Of a DNA stretch of 64,000 nucleotides, positions 55,901 through 63,967 are shown in pieces. Under the pieces are notes generated by a model. The model worked only from the letters and a program-made list of their open reading frames with translations. It was not told where the DNA came from and made no database searches. The translations under genes and the position numbers were made by a program. The stretch is from a virus: positions 1 through 64,000 of the IMG/VR virus record IMGVR_UViG_3300042375_000862; one strand, given 5' to 3'. Each line of letters begins with the position of its first letter. Within the stretch, counting starts at the first letter, position 1.

Positions 55901-56759
55901 GGTAGGTGCTCAAACTTACAATAGTTTAGGAAATGAGATTTTACCAACAACTAATAGAGTATTAAAATCATTAGGTCAAGAACATCTTGGTGATAGTAAT
56001 ATTTCAGATGACGGTACAACTGTTAAAATTAGTACAAATACAGAAGTTACAGGTTCATTAAGTGTAACAAGTTTAAATATTAACGGAACATCATATACTG
56101 CGGCAACATCAGGAACTTCAGGTTCTAACGGTACAAATGGTTCTTCAGGAACTAGTGGTAGTAACGGTACAAATGGTAGTTCAGGTTCTAATGGAACTAA
56201 TGGTAGTTCAGGTTCATCAGGTTCTAATGGAACGAATGGTACTTCGGGTTCTAACGGAACGAACGGTAGTTCAGGAACAAGTGGTAGTAATGGAACCAAC
56301 GGTTCATCAGGTTCTAGTGGTACAACAACAATCACAAATGCGGTAGATAATAGAGTAATGACAAGTGTCGGTGGTGTTACGTTAAATGCGGAAGCGAATT
56401 TAACATTTGATGGTTCAACATTAACGGTAACAGGTGCAGTATCAACAACCGGTAACTTAACAGTAGGTGGAACATTAACAGAAAACTCATCAGTAAGATA
56501 TAAGGATAACATTGAAACTTTAAAATATGGTTTAGATAATGTTCTTAAAATGAGAGGTGTTTCATACATTAAAAAAGATACAGGTGTTAAAGAGATTGGT
56601 TTAATAGCGGAAGAGTTAAATGAAATTGCACCTGAATTGGTAAATAAAAATGAAGAAGGATTACCTGATTCCGTTTCTTACGGTAGAGTAGTTTCATATT
56701 TGATTGAAGCAATAAAAGATTTAAAGAAAGAAATTGAAGAACTTAAATCAAATAAATAA
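52923..56759 (+). CDS. Collagen-like fibre with C-terminal S74 chaperone (1278 aa)
   Basis: Mtd-like N-terminus (QIVKLRRSSTGGNRPTNSQL; GELAINTTDGKLYFA). Three Gly-X-Y tracts (53515-53808, 55258-55530, 56104-56325) in which Asn replaces Asp (GTN rather than GTD) in nearly all units. Two copies of the WSLNHGMNERYPSITVFDS...VIATLGG domain sit between. The end has SSVRYKDNIETLKYGLDNVL, KEIGLIAEELNEIAPELV and a coil KDLKKEIEELK: a complete S74 intramolecular chaperone. Its stop overlaps the next ATG, joining it to the small head genes. Confidence 0.9.
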   Translation: MSQIVKLRRSSTGGNRPTNSQLQLGELAINTTDGKLYFAKSGSLSASIEEVLTTNTQNTGSLNLSGSFNLLGTENITGSLNVTGSLKVLGNTSLTSLVVSGSDPVANVQAFVPDSSVYNPASFNTPDRVAAGIRFNWSGENWTIGAARGATTDVDGLVFSRNGNRQMLLDENNNLVLSGSINLTGSFNINGTEYTSTTSGTSGSNGTNGSSGTSGSNGTNGSSGSSGTSGSNGTNGSSGTSGSNGTNGSSGSNGTNGSSGSNGTDGSSGTSGSNGTNGSSGTSGSNGTNGSSGTSGDSLFALTGSVWETTNNAKVNGDLTITGTLTAKEIHTALVTSSVLYESGSTAFGNTFDDNHNFTGSVKITGSLYVNGAVVGTGKLDETAFNTYTGSNTSTFAGTSSFATYALTASYVENPFIVSGSTMKTTVTVAATTWSLNHGMNERYPSITVFDSDGYVVIPTGIRAIDSNNIEVYFSIAQTGTVIATLGGVGATGASGIGGYTETYTSATTWSVAHNLDIDYPGVTVWDSNRKVIIPSEITSIDSNNLQITFPIAQAGEVHIVRGGHQVEGAQDLSAVGTITPSANGLYNLGSSLKQFNNVYISGSLLVNGTPLTGGSSTSGLATTGSNTFKGDQTFSGSLIPFGSGSYDLGTVTNPFRHLYLSSASLYIDGQKVLGSTNQELQITTDNGQSIKILEQGTDTITFQTADGDIQLKSSGGGNILIDPTTGSVDIRGNVIVQDGFKILSSGGNSVVFADDIIVSGSANFTNGITVNGTTFSSMTSGTSGSNGTNGSSGTSGSNGSSGSNGTNGTSGTNGTSGSNGTNGTSGSNGTNGTSGSNGTNGSSGSSGSNGTNGSSGSNGTNGSSGTSVTVSGTDNVLGKFSSNSMVNSNITDNASLVNINSNTTITGSLTITQNLNVLGSSSIIYVTASQLRVNDNVITVNASSPGVRFAGLSVLDSGSSPLVSGSFLFDSLNNQFVYVHTNQSTVTSSVVMVGAQTYNSLGNEILPTTNRVLKSLGQEHLGDSNISDDGTTVKISTNTEVTGSLSVTSLNINGTSYTAATSGTSGSNGTNGSSGTSGSNGTNGSSGSNGTNGSSGSSGSNGTNGTSGSNGTNGSSGTSGSNGTNGSSGSSGTTTITNAVDNRVMTSVGGVTLNAEANLTFDGSTLTVTGAVSTTGNLTVGGTLTENSSVRYKDNIETLKYGLDNVLKMRGVSYIKKDTGVKEIGLIAEELNEIAPELVNKNEEGLPDSVSYGRVVSYLIEAIKDLKKEIEELKSNK
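53515..56325 (+). repeat. Three collagen-like tracts of GTN type
   Basis: About 53515-53808, 55258-55530 and 56104-56325. In the middle tract a 27-bp unit (TGGTACATCAGGTAGTAATG core) is repeated about three times without change near 55360-55445. Confidence 0.8.
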
Positions 56760-57229
56760 TGGCGACATTAATAGGTACAACTGCAACAACATACAATGCA
56801 ACATCTACGTCAAATGCAAGTAGTACAATTTGTTCTAATCCAATGGCTTTACAACAATGGGGTGGAAATGTTTCTGTAATATCACCATATTATACCGCCA
56901 CACCATATACAGATGTTCTTTGTAATAATAGTAATTGGCAATGGGTAACAGGTTATATTAGTTTTTTATCATATCAAAGTTATAACGGTACTCAAAATGT
57001 TTGGTTTGCATTATCACAATATGGTTTACAAATTACATCAGGACCAACTAACGACCAACTAATAACATTCTCATATTACCAAGACCCAAGTGATGGTAGT
57101 AAAAGTTGGTTAAGATTTACAAATCAATATAACGTATCGTGGGGAAATGCCACATGTTTAGTTAATATAACATTATTTGCTCCAAATGCTAACGCAATAA
57201 CGTCACCAATTTTAACAAGATACGTATAA
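56759..57229 (+). CDS. Small fibre-head paralogue 1 (156 aa)
   Basis: Beta-rich protein starting ATLIGTTATTYNATS. Shares with the two following genes the core W(F/-)xLSxYGxQI, a helix-poor middle, a LRFTN motif and an ending SPILTRYV. These three adjacent, coupled genes form a paralogous set. Being directly after an S74-terminated fibre, they may be alternative tip proteins. No database family recognised. Confidence 0.65.
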   Translation: MATLIGTTATTYNATSTSNASSTICSNPMALQQWGGNVSVISPYYTATPYTDVLCNNSNWQWVTGYISFLSYQSYNGTQNVWFALSQYGLQITSGPTNDQLITFSYYQDPSDGSKSWLRFTNQYNVSWGNATCLVNITLFAPNANAITSPILTRYV

Positions 57230-57696
57230 TGGCAACTTTACAAAATACAACAGTAAATGGTATTTTAACCACATCTACGAGTTTCACATCACCACGTATA
57301 TTAAATAATACAAGTTATAATCATATGATGAGGGAGTATAGTGGAACAGTCTTTATCCCAACAACGGTTAATAGTGCAACAAATTATGTTGACCTATTTG
57401 GTAATACGGGAGTTCATAATCGTATGTATGGGTTTTGTAGTTGGGTTTGCTATCAATCTCAAATACATTGTGGTAGTTTTTATTGGCAATTATCTGAATA
57501 TGGTTTTAATATACAAACATTAACAAGTACAGGTACGTGGTCTGCCGCTAGACATAATCCATCATATGGGACAAATTATTGTAGATTCTACAATACGATA
57601 GGTTCTGAATGGGGTAATGGTACATATCTCTTTGTATTAAATGTACAAGGACCCGGTGATTTCACATCATCATATTTAACACAACGAGTAAGATAA
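57229..57696 (+). CDS. Small fibre-head paralogue 2 (155 aa)
   Basis: Starts ATLQNTTVNGILTTSTSFTS. Core FYWQLSEYGFNIQ, YCRFYN and ending SSYLTQRVR align with paralogues 1 and 3. Start overlaps the previous stop, stop overlaps the next ATG. Cys-rich relative to its siblings (FCSWVCYQSQIHCG). Confidence 0.65.
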   Translation: MATLQNTTVNGILTTSTSFTSPRILNNTSYNHMMREYSGTVFIPTTVNSATNYVDLFGNTGVHNRMYGFCSWVCYQSQIHCGSFYWQLSEYGFNIQTLTSTGTWSAARHNPSYGTNYCRFYNTIGSEWGNGTYLFVLNVQGPGDFTSSYLTQRVR

Positions 57697-58136
57697 TGGC
57701 AAATTTAATAGCAACAACATCTTCTGAATTAACTGCAACTTCAATAACATCACCAAAAATGTTAATGAGTAATACATATGGGGCAATGAATGAATGGACA
57801 GGAACGGCGGCGATTAATAATGGTTCTTCCGTTGATTTAATATGTAATGTTAGTGGATACGCAAGAACAATTGGACTTTGTAATTTTTTTAATTTTACAA
57901 CGGGAACATGGAGATATGGAATATTTGAGTTTGATGTATCAAGATATGGATTACAACACACACCAATTTTATCGTGGGGAGATTATTCAGTTTCTCATTA
58001 TCAAGAAGGTAATGTTGATAGAAATTGGTTAAGATTTACCAATACATCAGGACAAAATGGATTAACTGTTTATTTTAATATAAGAATATTAAATTCATCG
58101 GGATATGAATCGTCAATATTAACAAGAGTAAAATAA
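57696..58136 (+). CDS. Small fibre-head paralogue 3 (146 aa)
   Basis: Starts ANLIATTSSELTATSITS. Core FEFDVSRYGLQHT, NWLRFTN and ending ESSILTRVK match the other two. Sequence between the conserved points differs strongly, consistent with diversifying receptor contact. Confidence 0.65.
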   Translation: MANLIATTSSELTATSITSPKMLMSNTYGAMNEWTGTAAINNGSSVDLICNVSGYARTIGLCNFFNFTTGTWRYGIFEFDVSRYGLQHTPILSWGDYSVSHYQEGNVDRNWLRFTNTSGQNGLTVYFNIRILNSSGYESSILTRVK

Positions 58137-58145
58137 TTATATAAT

Positions 58146-58412
58146 ATGATACACGAATTAGATAAAGGAGAACCATTATTAAGTCCAGTTGATGGAACAC
58201 CACTTACAGAAGACCAAAGATATGGTTTCTATGTTGGTTTAGCAGAACATTACTCAACACAATATCAAAGAGATAGACAACAAATATACCCATCATTAGG
58301 TAATCAATTAGATATGTTGTGGCATGAATTAAATGTGAGTGGAAGTTTAACAAGTAATGGTGAATGGTTTAATAAAATAAAAGAGGTTAAAGAAAACAAT
58401 CCAAAACCTTAA
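58146..58412 (+). CDS. Small tail-fibre-assembly-like protein (88 aa)
   Basis: Contains QQIYPSLGNQLDMLWHELN and EWFNKIKEVKENNPKP, a pattern seen in small proteins next to phage fibre genes (XkdW-like). A chaperone or assembly role is plausible but not proven. Located between two adhesin sub-clusters. Confidence 0.55.
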   Translation: MIHELDKGEPLLSPVDGTPLTEDQRYGFYVGLAEHYSTQYQRDRQQIYPSLGNQLDMLWHELNVSGSLTSNGEWFNKIKEVKENNPKP

Positions 58413-58414
58413 TA

Positions 58415-59278
58415 ATGTCAAATCTTACAAATCTTACCATAAACGACACTGGTTATATACAATTACCATCGGGAACAACAGCACAAAGACCTGTGTCACC
58501 ATTGACTGGATATGTTAGATTTAATACAACTATGGGTTTAGTTGAATATTACAACGGTAGTTATTGGATAGATCAAACAACCGGTAGAATTGCGGAAGGT
58601 GGTATTGTAACATCAAACTTATTACTTCATTTAGATAGTGGTAAACCAACGAGTTATCGCGGTGGTAATGTGTGGTATGATGTTAGTTCACAATGTGCAC
58701 ATGGGATATTTGTAAACAGTCCAACATATACACCAGCTGATGGTTCGGGAGGTACCGTTTCATTTGACGGAACTAATGATTATATTAGAATTTCTACATT
58801 AAATACATTACCAACAACACAAATAACTATGGAAGGTTGGATTAAACCAACAAGAACAGTAAGTACGGGAACTGTGAGAGGTGGTGTGGTTTCTGCAACA
58901 AATACGACATATTTAGGTATATTTAATTCCGCAGATGGTGGTAGTACACACTCTTTACATTGGGCAAATACTACCGATAGTAGTAGACCATATAGTGCAG
59001 TTGGTAATATCCCCAATAATGTTTGGTCACACATTGTAGGTACATGGGATGGTTCAACGAGTAAAGCATATGTGAATGGTACCGAAGTATGGTCTGCGGC
59101 ACAGACAGGGACAATTGCCGCCGCCACATATGTAGTTGGAACATATGGAAGTGGATTGACAGATGGGTTGCATAATTTTCAAGGACAAATTGCAATTGCA
59201 AGAATATATAGTATAGGATTAAGTGGAGCTCAAGTTTTACAAAATTATAACGCGCAAAGAAATAGATTTAATATTTAA
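58415..59278 (+). CDS. LamG-domain adhesin with shared attachment module (287 aa)
   Basis: The first 50 residues (LTNLTINDTGYIQLPSGTTA; GYVRFNTTMGLVEYYNGSYW) are an attachment module also found at 59284 and 59998. Then a LamG/concanavalin-like domain: LLLHLDSGKPTSY, VSFDGTNDYIRI, MEGWIKPTRT, WSHIVGTWDGSTSKAYVNG and IARIYSIGLSGAQVLQNYN. Probably binds surface polysaccharide. Confidence 0.8.
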   Translation: MSNLTNLTINDTGYIQLPSGTTAQRPVSPLTGYVRFNTTMGLVEYYNGSYWIDQTTGRIAEGGIVTSNLLLHLDSGKPTSYRGGNVWYDVSSQCAHGIFVNSPTYTPADGSGGTVSFDGTNDYIRISTLNTLPTTQITMEGWIKPTRTVSTGTVRGGVVSATNTTYLGIFNSADGGSTHSLHWANTTDSSRPYSAVGNIPNNVWSHIVGTWDGSTSKAYVNGTEVWSAAQTGTIAAATYVVGTYGSGLTDGLHNFQGQIAIARIYSIGLSGAQVLQNYNAQRNRFNI

Positions 59279-59283
59279 ATATA

Positions 59284-59991
59284 ATGGCAAGTTTAAAAAA
59301 TTTAACAATTAACGACACTGGATTTATTGGATTACCAACAGGTAGTACAGCTGAAAGACCATCTCCGTCTAATGGATATGTTAGATATAATACTACTTTA
59401 GGTAGACCTGAAGTTTATATTAATAATTGGTTAAATCCTTATGCTAGAACGGAAAGTTATTTACATTATTACGAAGGTAGAGATGCGAATTTATATACAG
59501 GAAATTGGAATAATAGTACAACATTCTCAATGTTAAACTTTGGCGAATTAGGACATGTCACCGCACATGGTTGGTCGACAGGTCCTGCAACATATACATT
59601 AACATTGAGTTCAATTCCAACACATACACAAGTTCGTTATATGGTATTTTGGCATTTAGTGGACTCATTGGATACCGAAACAAGTAATTTATATTTAATG
59701 AATTCATCAGGAACAGAAACTGAATTTTGGAGATTTACAAAAATTTATAATGCCGCACCATCAACATCAGTTTTACAATCAGGGGCGTCCGCAACTTGGA
59801 GTAATCCAAAAACATACACTTATAGACCTTGGGGAAATGGTACTTATGGAAATGATGGATATGTGATATTTGATAGTGGATATTATGACCACACATCAAC
59901 ATCATTTACAGCAAGACATGTATGTGGAGCAGATCAGGCACAAGCAGATGAAGCACATTATCTTTCACATGTTCAATTATGGATAAAATAA
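59284..59991 (+). CDS. Adhesin sharing the attachment module, unknown head (235 aa)
   Basis: N-terminus ASLKNLTINDTGFIGLPTGS and GYVRYNTTLGRPEVY matches its neighbours. The 180-residue head (YLHYYEGRDANLYTGNWNNS; RYMVFWHLVDSLDTETSNLY) is a beta-rich fold I do not recognise. Head swapping onto a constant module is evident when compared with 58415 and 59998. Confidence 0.7.
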   Translation: MASLKNLTINDTGFIGLPTGSTAERPSPSNGYVRYNTTLGRPEVYINNWLNPYARTESYLHYYEGRDANLYTGNWNNSTTFSMLNFGELGHVTAHGWSTGPATYTLTLSSIPTHTQVRYMVFWHLVDSLDTETSNLYLMNSSGTETEFWRFTKIYNAAPSTSVLQSGASATWSNPKTYTYRPWGNGTYGNDGYVIFDSGYYDHTSTSFTARHVCGADQAQADEAHYLSHVQLWIK

Positions 59992-59997
59992 AAAATT

Positions 59998-61659
59998 ATG
60001 GCAACACTTAAAAATACAACAATAACAAGTTCTACCGGATATTTAGGACTACCATCGGGAACTGGAACACAAAGACCATCACCAACAACTGGTATGATAC
60101 GATATAATTCAAGTCGTACCGAAGTTGAAGTGTATGATGGTACTAAGTGGATGAGCGCACAAAAAAGAAAAGAAAATTATAGCACATCTGGTTTAGTTTG
60201 TTATATAGATGCTGGTGATCCACAATGTTATAGTGGTAATGGTAGTACATTAACAGATTTATCAGGAAATTCAAATAATTTAACTCTACCTGGTTCAGGT
60301 GTTTCATTTAATACGACCGGAGGAGGTTCTTTATATTTTGATGGAACCGCAAGAGCAAACGTTGCACATCATAGTTCATTGGATTTTACGAGTACCCAAC
60401 AATATACTGCGTTAATTTGGGTAAATCCATCATTAGGTGGTGGAACTTGGCACGGATTAATTAGTAAAGGAGATTCACAACAATACGCCGCAACATTGAG
60501 AAGTGCATTCGGATATATTCATTATGAAACAAATTACTCATTGGCAGCGATAGATACACCCAATAATTCAATAATAGGAAGTAAGTGGCAACAAGTTGTC
60601 ATTAGAAGTGACGGGTCATCAAAAGCAACATTTATTGATACAATACGATGTGCATATGTAACAGGTGCCGTTAGTTCAACTACAAATACTGAAACATTGA
60701 GATTTGGTGAAGGTAATACGGGAGAATTACTTATTGGTTATTTAGGAGCAGTTATGATTTATAACCGAGCATTAAGTGATGAAGAAATTGGAAATATATT
60801 TAATGAACAAAGAGGTAGATACGGAGTAGATACACCATTAGGTTCAGCATTTAATCCGGCCGATTCGGCACAAACAATAAAAACCTTAAATTCAAATGCA
60901 CCAAATGGGGTATATTATATAAATTTACCTAACATTGGCCCAAGAAAAACATTTTGTATTATGGATAGTGCATATGATGGAGGAGGTTGGATGATGGTAA
61001 TGAAAGCCACAAGAGGAACTACTTTTAATTATGGGGCAAGTTATTGGACAACACAAAATGTATTAAATCAAAATAACTTAAATCAAGATGATGGTGATGC
61101 TAAATATGACGCATTCAATTATTTTGAAGGTACAGATTTAATGGCTAGATGGCCCGATATTCCAACTACTGGTGGTAGTATTGCGGGAACAGGAAATTGG
61201 ATATGGATGGAAAAAGGGTTTAATGGTGGTAGAGCTAGTACGCGAACAAATTTAGTAGATTTTTTTACTAATGCAGGAACATACGAAAGTGGTGATGGTG
61301 GTACTTATGGTGGATATTTTTTAAGAGATGCAAAAACTTTTACTGGTTGGGCAAGTGGAGTATTTTCAAGTCAGGTGGATATTAGATTTTATGGATTTAA
61401 TTTTAGAAATAACCCATTATATTTTGGTACAACGGATGCAAAAGTTAGATGGGGGTTTGGTTGGAATGAAAATGGTGAAGGATTATACACATCTCCAGCT
61501 ACTTTGGCAGTAGGACCATATAGAGGTTCGGATGATGTAAGTGGTGGTATTGGTATGGATAGTAGATATGGAAACTATTCTGGTGGAGATATGATTGGGT
61601 GTTGTCAAGATACTACCGGTATCAATAGAAGTGCAAGAGTGGAAGTCTATATTAGATAA
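59998..61659 (+). CDS. Adhesin with LamG and fibrinogen-like domains (553 aa)
   Basis: Constant module at residues 1-55 (GYLGLPSGTGTQRPSP; GMIRYNSSRTEVEVYDG). A LamG-like domain follows (LVCYIDAGDPQCYSG, SLYFDGTARANVAH, VMIYNRALSDEEIGNIFNEQ). From about residue 300 a fibrinogen/intelectin-like region begins: NGVYYINLPNIGPRKTFCIM, YDGGGWMMVMKATRG, ASYWTTQNVL. GGGW and the Cys pair are hallmarks of fibrinogen-related lectins. Likely binds host sugars. Confidence 0.75.
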   Translation: MATLKNTTITSSTGYLGLPSGTGTQRPSPTTGMIRYNSSRTEVEVYDGTKWMSAQKRKENYSTSGLVCYIDAGDPQCYSGNGSTLTDLSGNSNNLTLPGSGVSFNTTGGGSLYFDGTARANVAHHSSLDFTSTQQYTALIWVNPSLGGGTWHGLISKGDSQQYAATLRSAFGYIHYETNYSLAAIDTPNNSIIGSKWQQVVIRSDGSSKATFIDTIRCAYVTGAVSSTTNTETLRFGEGNTGELLIGYLGAVMIYNRALSDEEIGNIFNEQRGRYGVDTPLGSAFNPADSAQTIKTLNSNAPNGVYYINLPNIGPRKTFCIMDSAYDGGGWMMVMKATRGTTFNYGASYWTTQNVLNQNNLNQDDGDAKYDAFNYFEGTDLMARWPDIPTTGGSIAGTGNWIWMEKGFNGGRASTRTNLVDFFTNAGTYESGDGGTYGGYFLRDAKTFTGWASGVFSSQVDIRFYGFNFRNNPLYFGTTDAKVRWGFGWNENGEGLYTSPATLAVGPYRGSDDVSGGIGMDSRYGNYSGGDMIGCCQDTTGINRSARVEVYIR

Positions 61660-61687
61660 TAATATTTTAATTATTGAAATATTTTTC

Positions 61688-61695
61688 TTATATTA
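61688..61695 (+). promoter_or_regulatory. TTATATTA motif before glycosyltransferase gene
   Basis: Matches eight of nine bases of TTTATATTA (CTTATATTA), 5 nt before the ATG at 61701. Confidence 0.3.
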
Positions 61696-61700
61696 TAGGT

Positions 61701-62381
61701 ATGAATAATATCGGTATAGGAGTAATGTGTTTCGGTGACGTTTCCTATTTTAATAGTACAAAAGAAAAAGTTACCAATTTAAAAGATATTGGAATTGATT
61801 GTTATGTCTTAACCGATGACACAGAACAATTTACAACTAAAACTATATACTATGGTAGACACCTTAAGTCATATCATGATAAGATAATATTAGTTAAAGA
61901 AATATTAAAATATCATAACATAGCAATATTAATTGATGCCGACACCATCATCAATGACTATTCAATTATTAACGATTTAAAAAACCACAAATTCAAAGAC
62001 GGAATCACATACATTGATAATCTATTATCAAATAAAGTTAATAAAGAGTTTATCGGTGAAATCAATTTAACTGCACCAGATTGGGATGAATATAAGAAGT
62101 ACGTTGATAAATTATTACCAACATTTACAGAGTTAGAAACAATTAACGAATATTTCATTGTCTTTAATAATCAAGGACTTAAAGATGATTTCTTTTTACA
62201 ATATGAAAAGTTGCAAGTGGTGAGAGAAAGTTGTGATATCAGAAGAATTAAAGAAATATACGCAGGTGGAGAAGGATTCTCAATACATATTGCATCAAAA
62301 CTATCAAATGTGTATATACAAAAAGATAATGAATTGTTTAATATGTTAAAAGATAATGTTATAAATGTAATAAAACAATAA
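61701..62381 (+). CDS. GT-A glycosyltransferase-like protein (226 aa)
   Basis: ATG 61701 is preferred to an upstream TTG; the N-terminus then reads MNNIGIGVMCFGDVSYFNST, a typical first strand. A DxD-type metal site is at D79-A-D81 (IAILIDADTII), preceded by KSYHDKIILVKEILKYH. Length and order fit small GT-A enzymes using nucleotide sugars. First gene of a sugar-modifying group after the adhesins; target (fibre glycosylation or host glycan) unknown. Confidence 0.75.
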   Translation: MNNIGIGVMCFGDVSYFNSTKEKVTNLKDIGIDCYVLTDDTEQFTTKTIYYGRHLKSYHDKIILVKEILKYHNIAILIDADTIINDYSIINDLKNHKFKDGITYIDNLLSNKVNKEFIGEINLTAPDWDEYKKYVDKLLPTFTELETINEYFIVFNNQGLKDDFFLQYEKLQVVRESCDIRRIKEIYAGGEGFSIHIASKLSNVYIQKDNELFNMLKDNVINVIKQ

Positions 62382-62384
62382 GTT

Positions 62385-63110
62385 ATGATTACCAATCAAG
62401 ATTTTATTAAAGAAAAAATTACAACCAATTATGGTGAACCTGTACCTTATAGATGGACACATGGTGCCACCGAAGAACATTTAGGTGATGGTATTATAGT
62501 TTATTCGTTAATACAACATATGAGAGCCAAGAACTGCGCATGTATCGGTTCTGGTGGTGGATATATACCTCGTATTATAACACAAGCAAGATTAGATTTA
62601 CATAAACAAGGAATATTTGAAGGTAACGACACTTTAAATTGGGGTGATATTGGTGTAACCTATCTGGTTGACGCTTGTAATGGGGTAGGAGGACCTAACG
62701 ACCTTGAGGATGAGTATTCATACTACCGACATACGTTTCAACCCAGATTGATTAAATCAACATCAGAAGATGCATATTATAATTTCTTTGTTTTACAAGA
62801 TATTAAATTAGATTTTATCTTTATAGATGGTGACCATTCATATGAAGGAGTTAAGAAAGATTTTGAATTATATTCAACACTATTAACCGATAAAGGTATT
62901 ATTGTTATTCACGATACAGATTCGGATTACGAGGAATCATTAATAGTTTCGGAGGATGCAAAAATAAACCATCATAAATTTGACGGACCATCAAAATTTA
63001 TTAAAGAATTAGAAAAAAATCCACTTTATAATTTGATTAATTTATTTAATTTTCGTATATTACCTAACAAACCAGCATCAAGCGGTATAACGGTAATTAA
63101 TAAAAAATAA
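62385..63110 (+). CDS. Class I SAM methyltransferase (Methyltransf_24-like) (241 aa)
   Basis: SAM-binding loop region ACIGSGGGYIPRIITQ (about 45-60), then FIFIDGDHSYEGVKKDFELY (about 144-163), GIIVIHDTDSD. The GDHSYEG...D pattern is characteristic of Methyltransf_24 enzymes that often act on sugars or small molecules in glycan loci. 3 nt after the glycosyltransferase and overlapping the next one, so one operon. Confidence 0.8.
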   Translation: MITNQDFIKEKITTNYGEPVPYRWTHGATEEHLGDGIIVYSLIQHMRAKNCACIGSGGGYIPRIITQARLDLHKQGIFEGNDTLNWGDIGVTYLVDACNGVGGPNDLEDEYSYYRHTFQPRLIKSTSEDAYYNFFVLQDIKLDFIFIDGDHSYEGVKKDFELYSTLLTDKGIIVIHDTDSDYEESLIVSEDAKINHHKFDGPSKFIKELEKNPLYNLINLFNFRILPNKPASSGITVINKK

Positions 63111-63967
63111 TGGTTAGGTTATTAACAGTTATAGGTCACGGAGTTAATTTACTTCCACATTTCATCAAACATTATAAAAGATATGTTGATGAGATTAACA
63201 TTGCAATTTATAAAACAGATTTATACCCAACATTAGAAGAAGATATAAATGAAATTATTAAAGACCATGACAATGTGAAGATTGTTAAGGTCATTGAAGA
63301 TAGAGTTTTTGATTGGGAGAAAGTAACCGCATTATATAACTTCATTAAGGATCAAATACCATTTGATTGGTGGGTGATTGCCGACATTGATGAATTTCAT
63401 TTATATCCTGATGATGATATTGTTTCATTAATTAACGATTGTGAAGAATTTGGATGGGATATTGTTCGAGGTGGTTTTATTGATAGAATTGGAGAAGATG
63501 GTGAGTTTGTTGAATTAAAAGATGATGTATCAATATGGGAACAATTTCCAAATGCCGGTTTTTTTAGATATCATATGAGTAAAGCGTGTCCAAATAAAAT
63601 ATGTTTAATTAGAGGTGGAATACAAATTACTTCAGGTCAACACTATGCAAATATTGATGGACACACCACATGGAAATGGCAAGGTTGGGGTCATCCATCA
63701 ATTGCACCAATACCATCCTATTCAGTTCAAGTACATCATTTTAAATGGGATAAAACTTCCATAGATAGAGTGAAAGCGGTTGCAGAATTAAAAGAAGATT
63801 ATTCTTATTCAGATGAGTATTTTAAAATGTTCACTGAATTGTTAAAAACAAAATATAAAATAAATCTAAATAAAAGAGAATATATGTTTGAATTGGGATT
63901 AATATATCCCGAATATAACAGATATAAAAGTTGGAATAAATTAATAAATAAAATAACATCAATATGA
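63110..63967 (+). CDS. Glycosyltransferase, family 2-like (285 aa)
   Basis: GT-A fold with LLTVIGHGVNLLPHFIKHYK at the N-terminus and D92-I-D94-E95 in WWVIADIDEFHLYP as metal site. Later AGFFRYHMSKACPNKICLI, then HYANIDGHTTWKWQGWGHPS with histidines common in Glyco_tranf_2_4-type enzymes. Its end overlaps the next start by 4 nt (ATGA). Likely works with the two preceding enzymes. Confidence 0.75.
   Translation: MVRLLTVIGHGVNLLPHFIKHYKRYVDEINIAIYKTDLYPTLEEDINEIIKDHDNVKIVKVIEDRVFDWEKVTALYNFIKDQIPFDWWVIADIDEFHLYPDDDIVSLINDCEEFGWDIVRGGFIDRIGEDGEFVELKDDVSIWEQFPNAGFFRYHMSKACPNKICLIRGGIQITSGQHYANIDGHTTWKWQGWGHPSIAPIPSYSVQVHHFKWDKTSIDRVKAVAELKEDYSYSDEYFKMFTELLKTKYKINLNKREYMFELGLIYPEYNRYKSWNKLINKITSI

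Noticed and set aside
1-61659. Diversity-generating retroelement for fibre heads
   Set aside because: No reverse transcriptase gene and no template/variable repeat pair with adenine-specific differences was seen.
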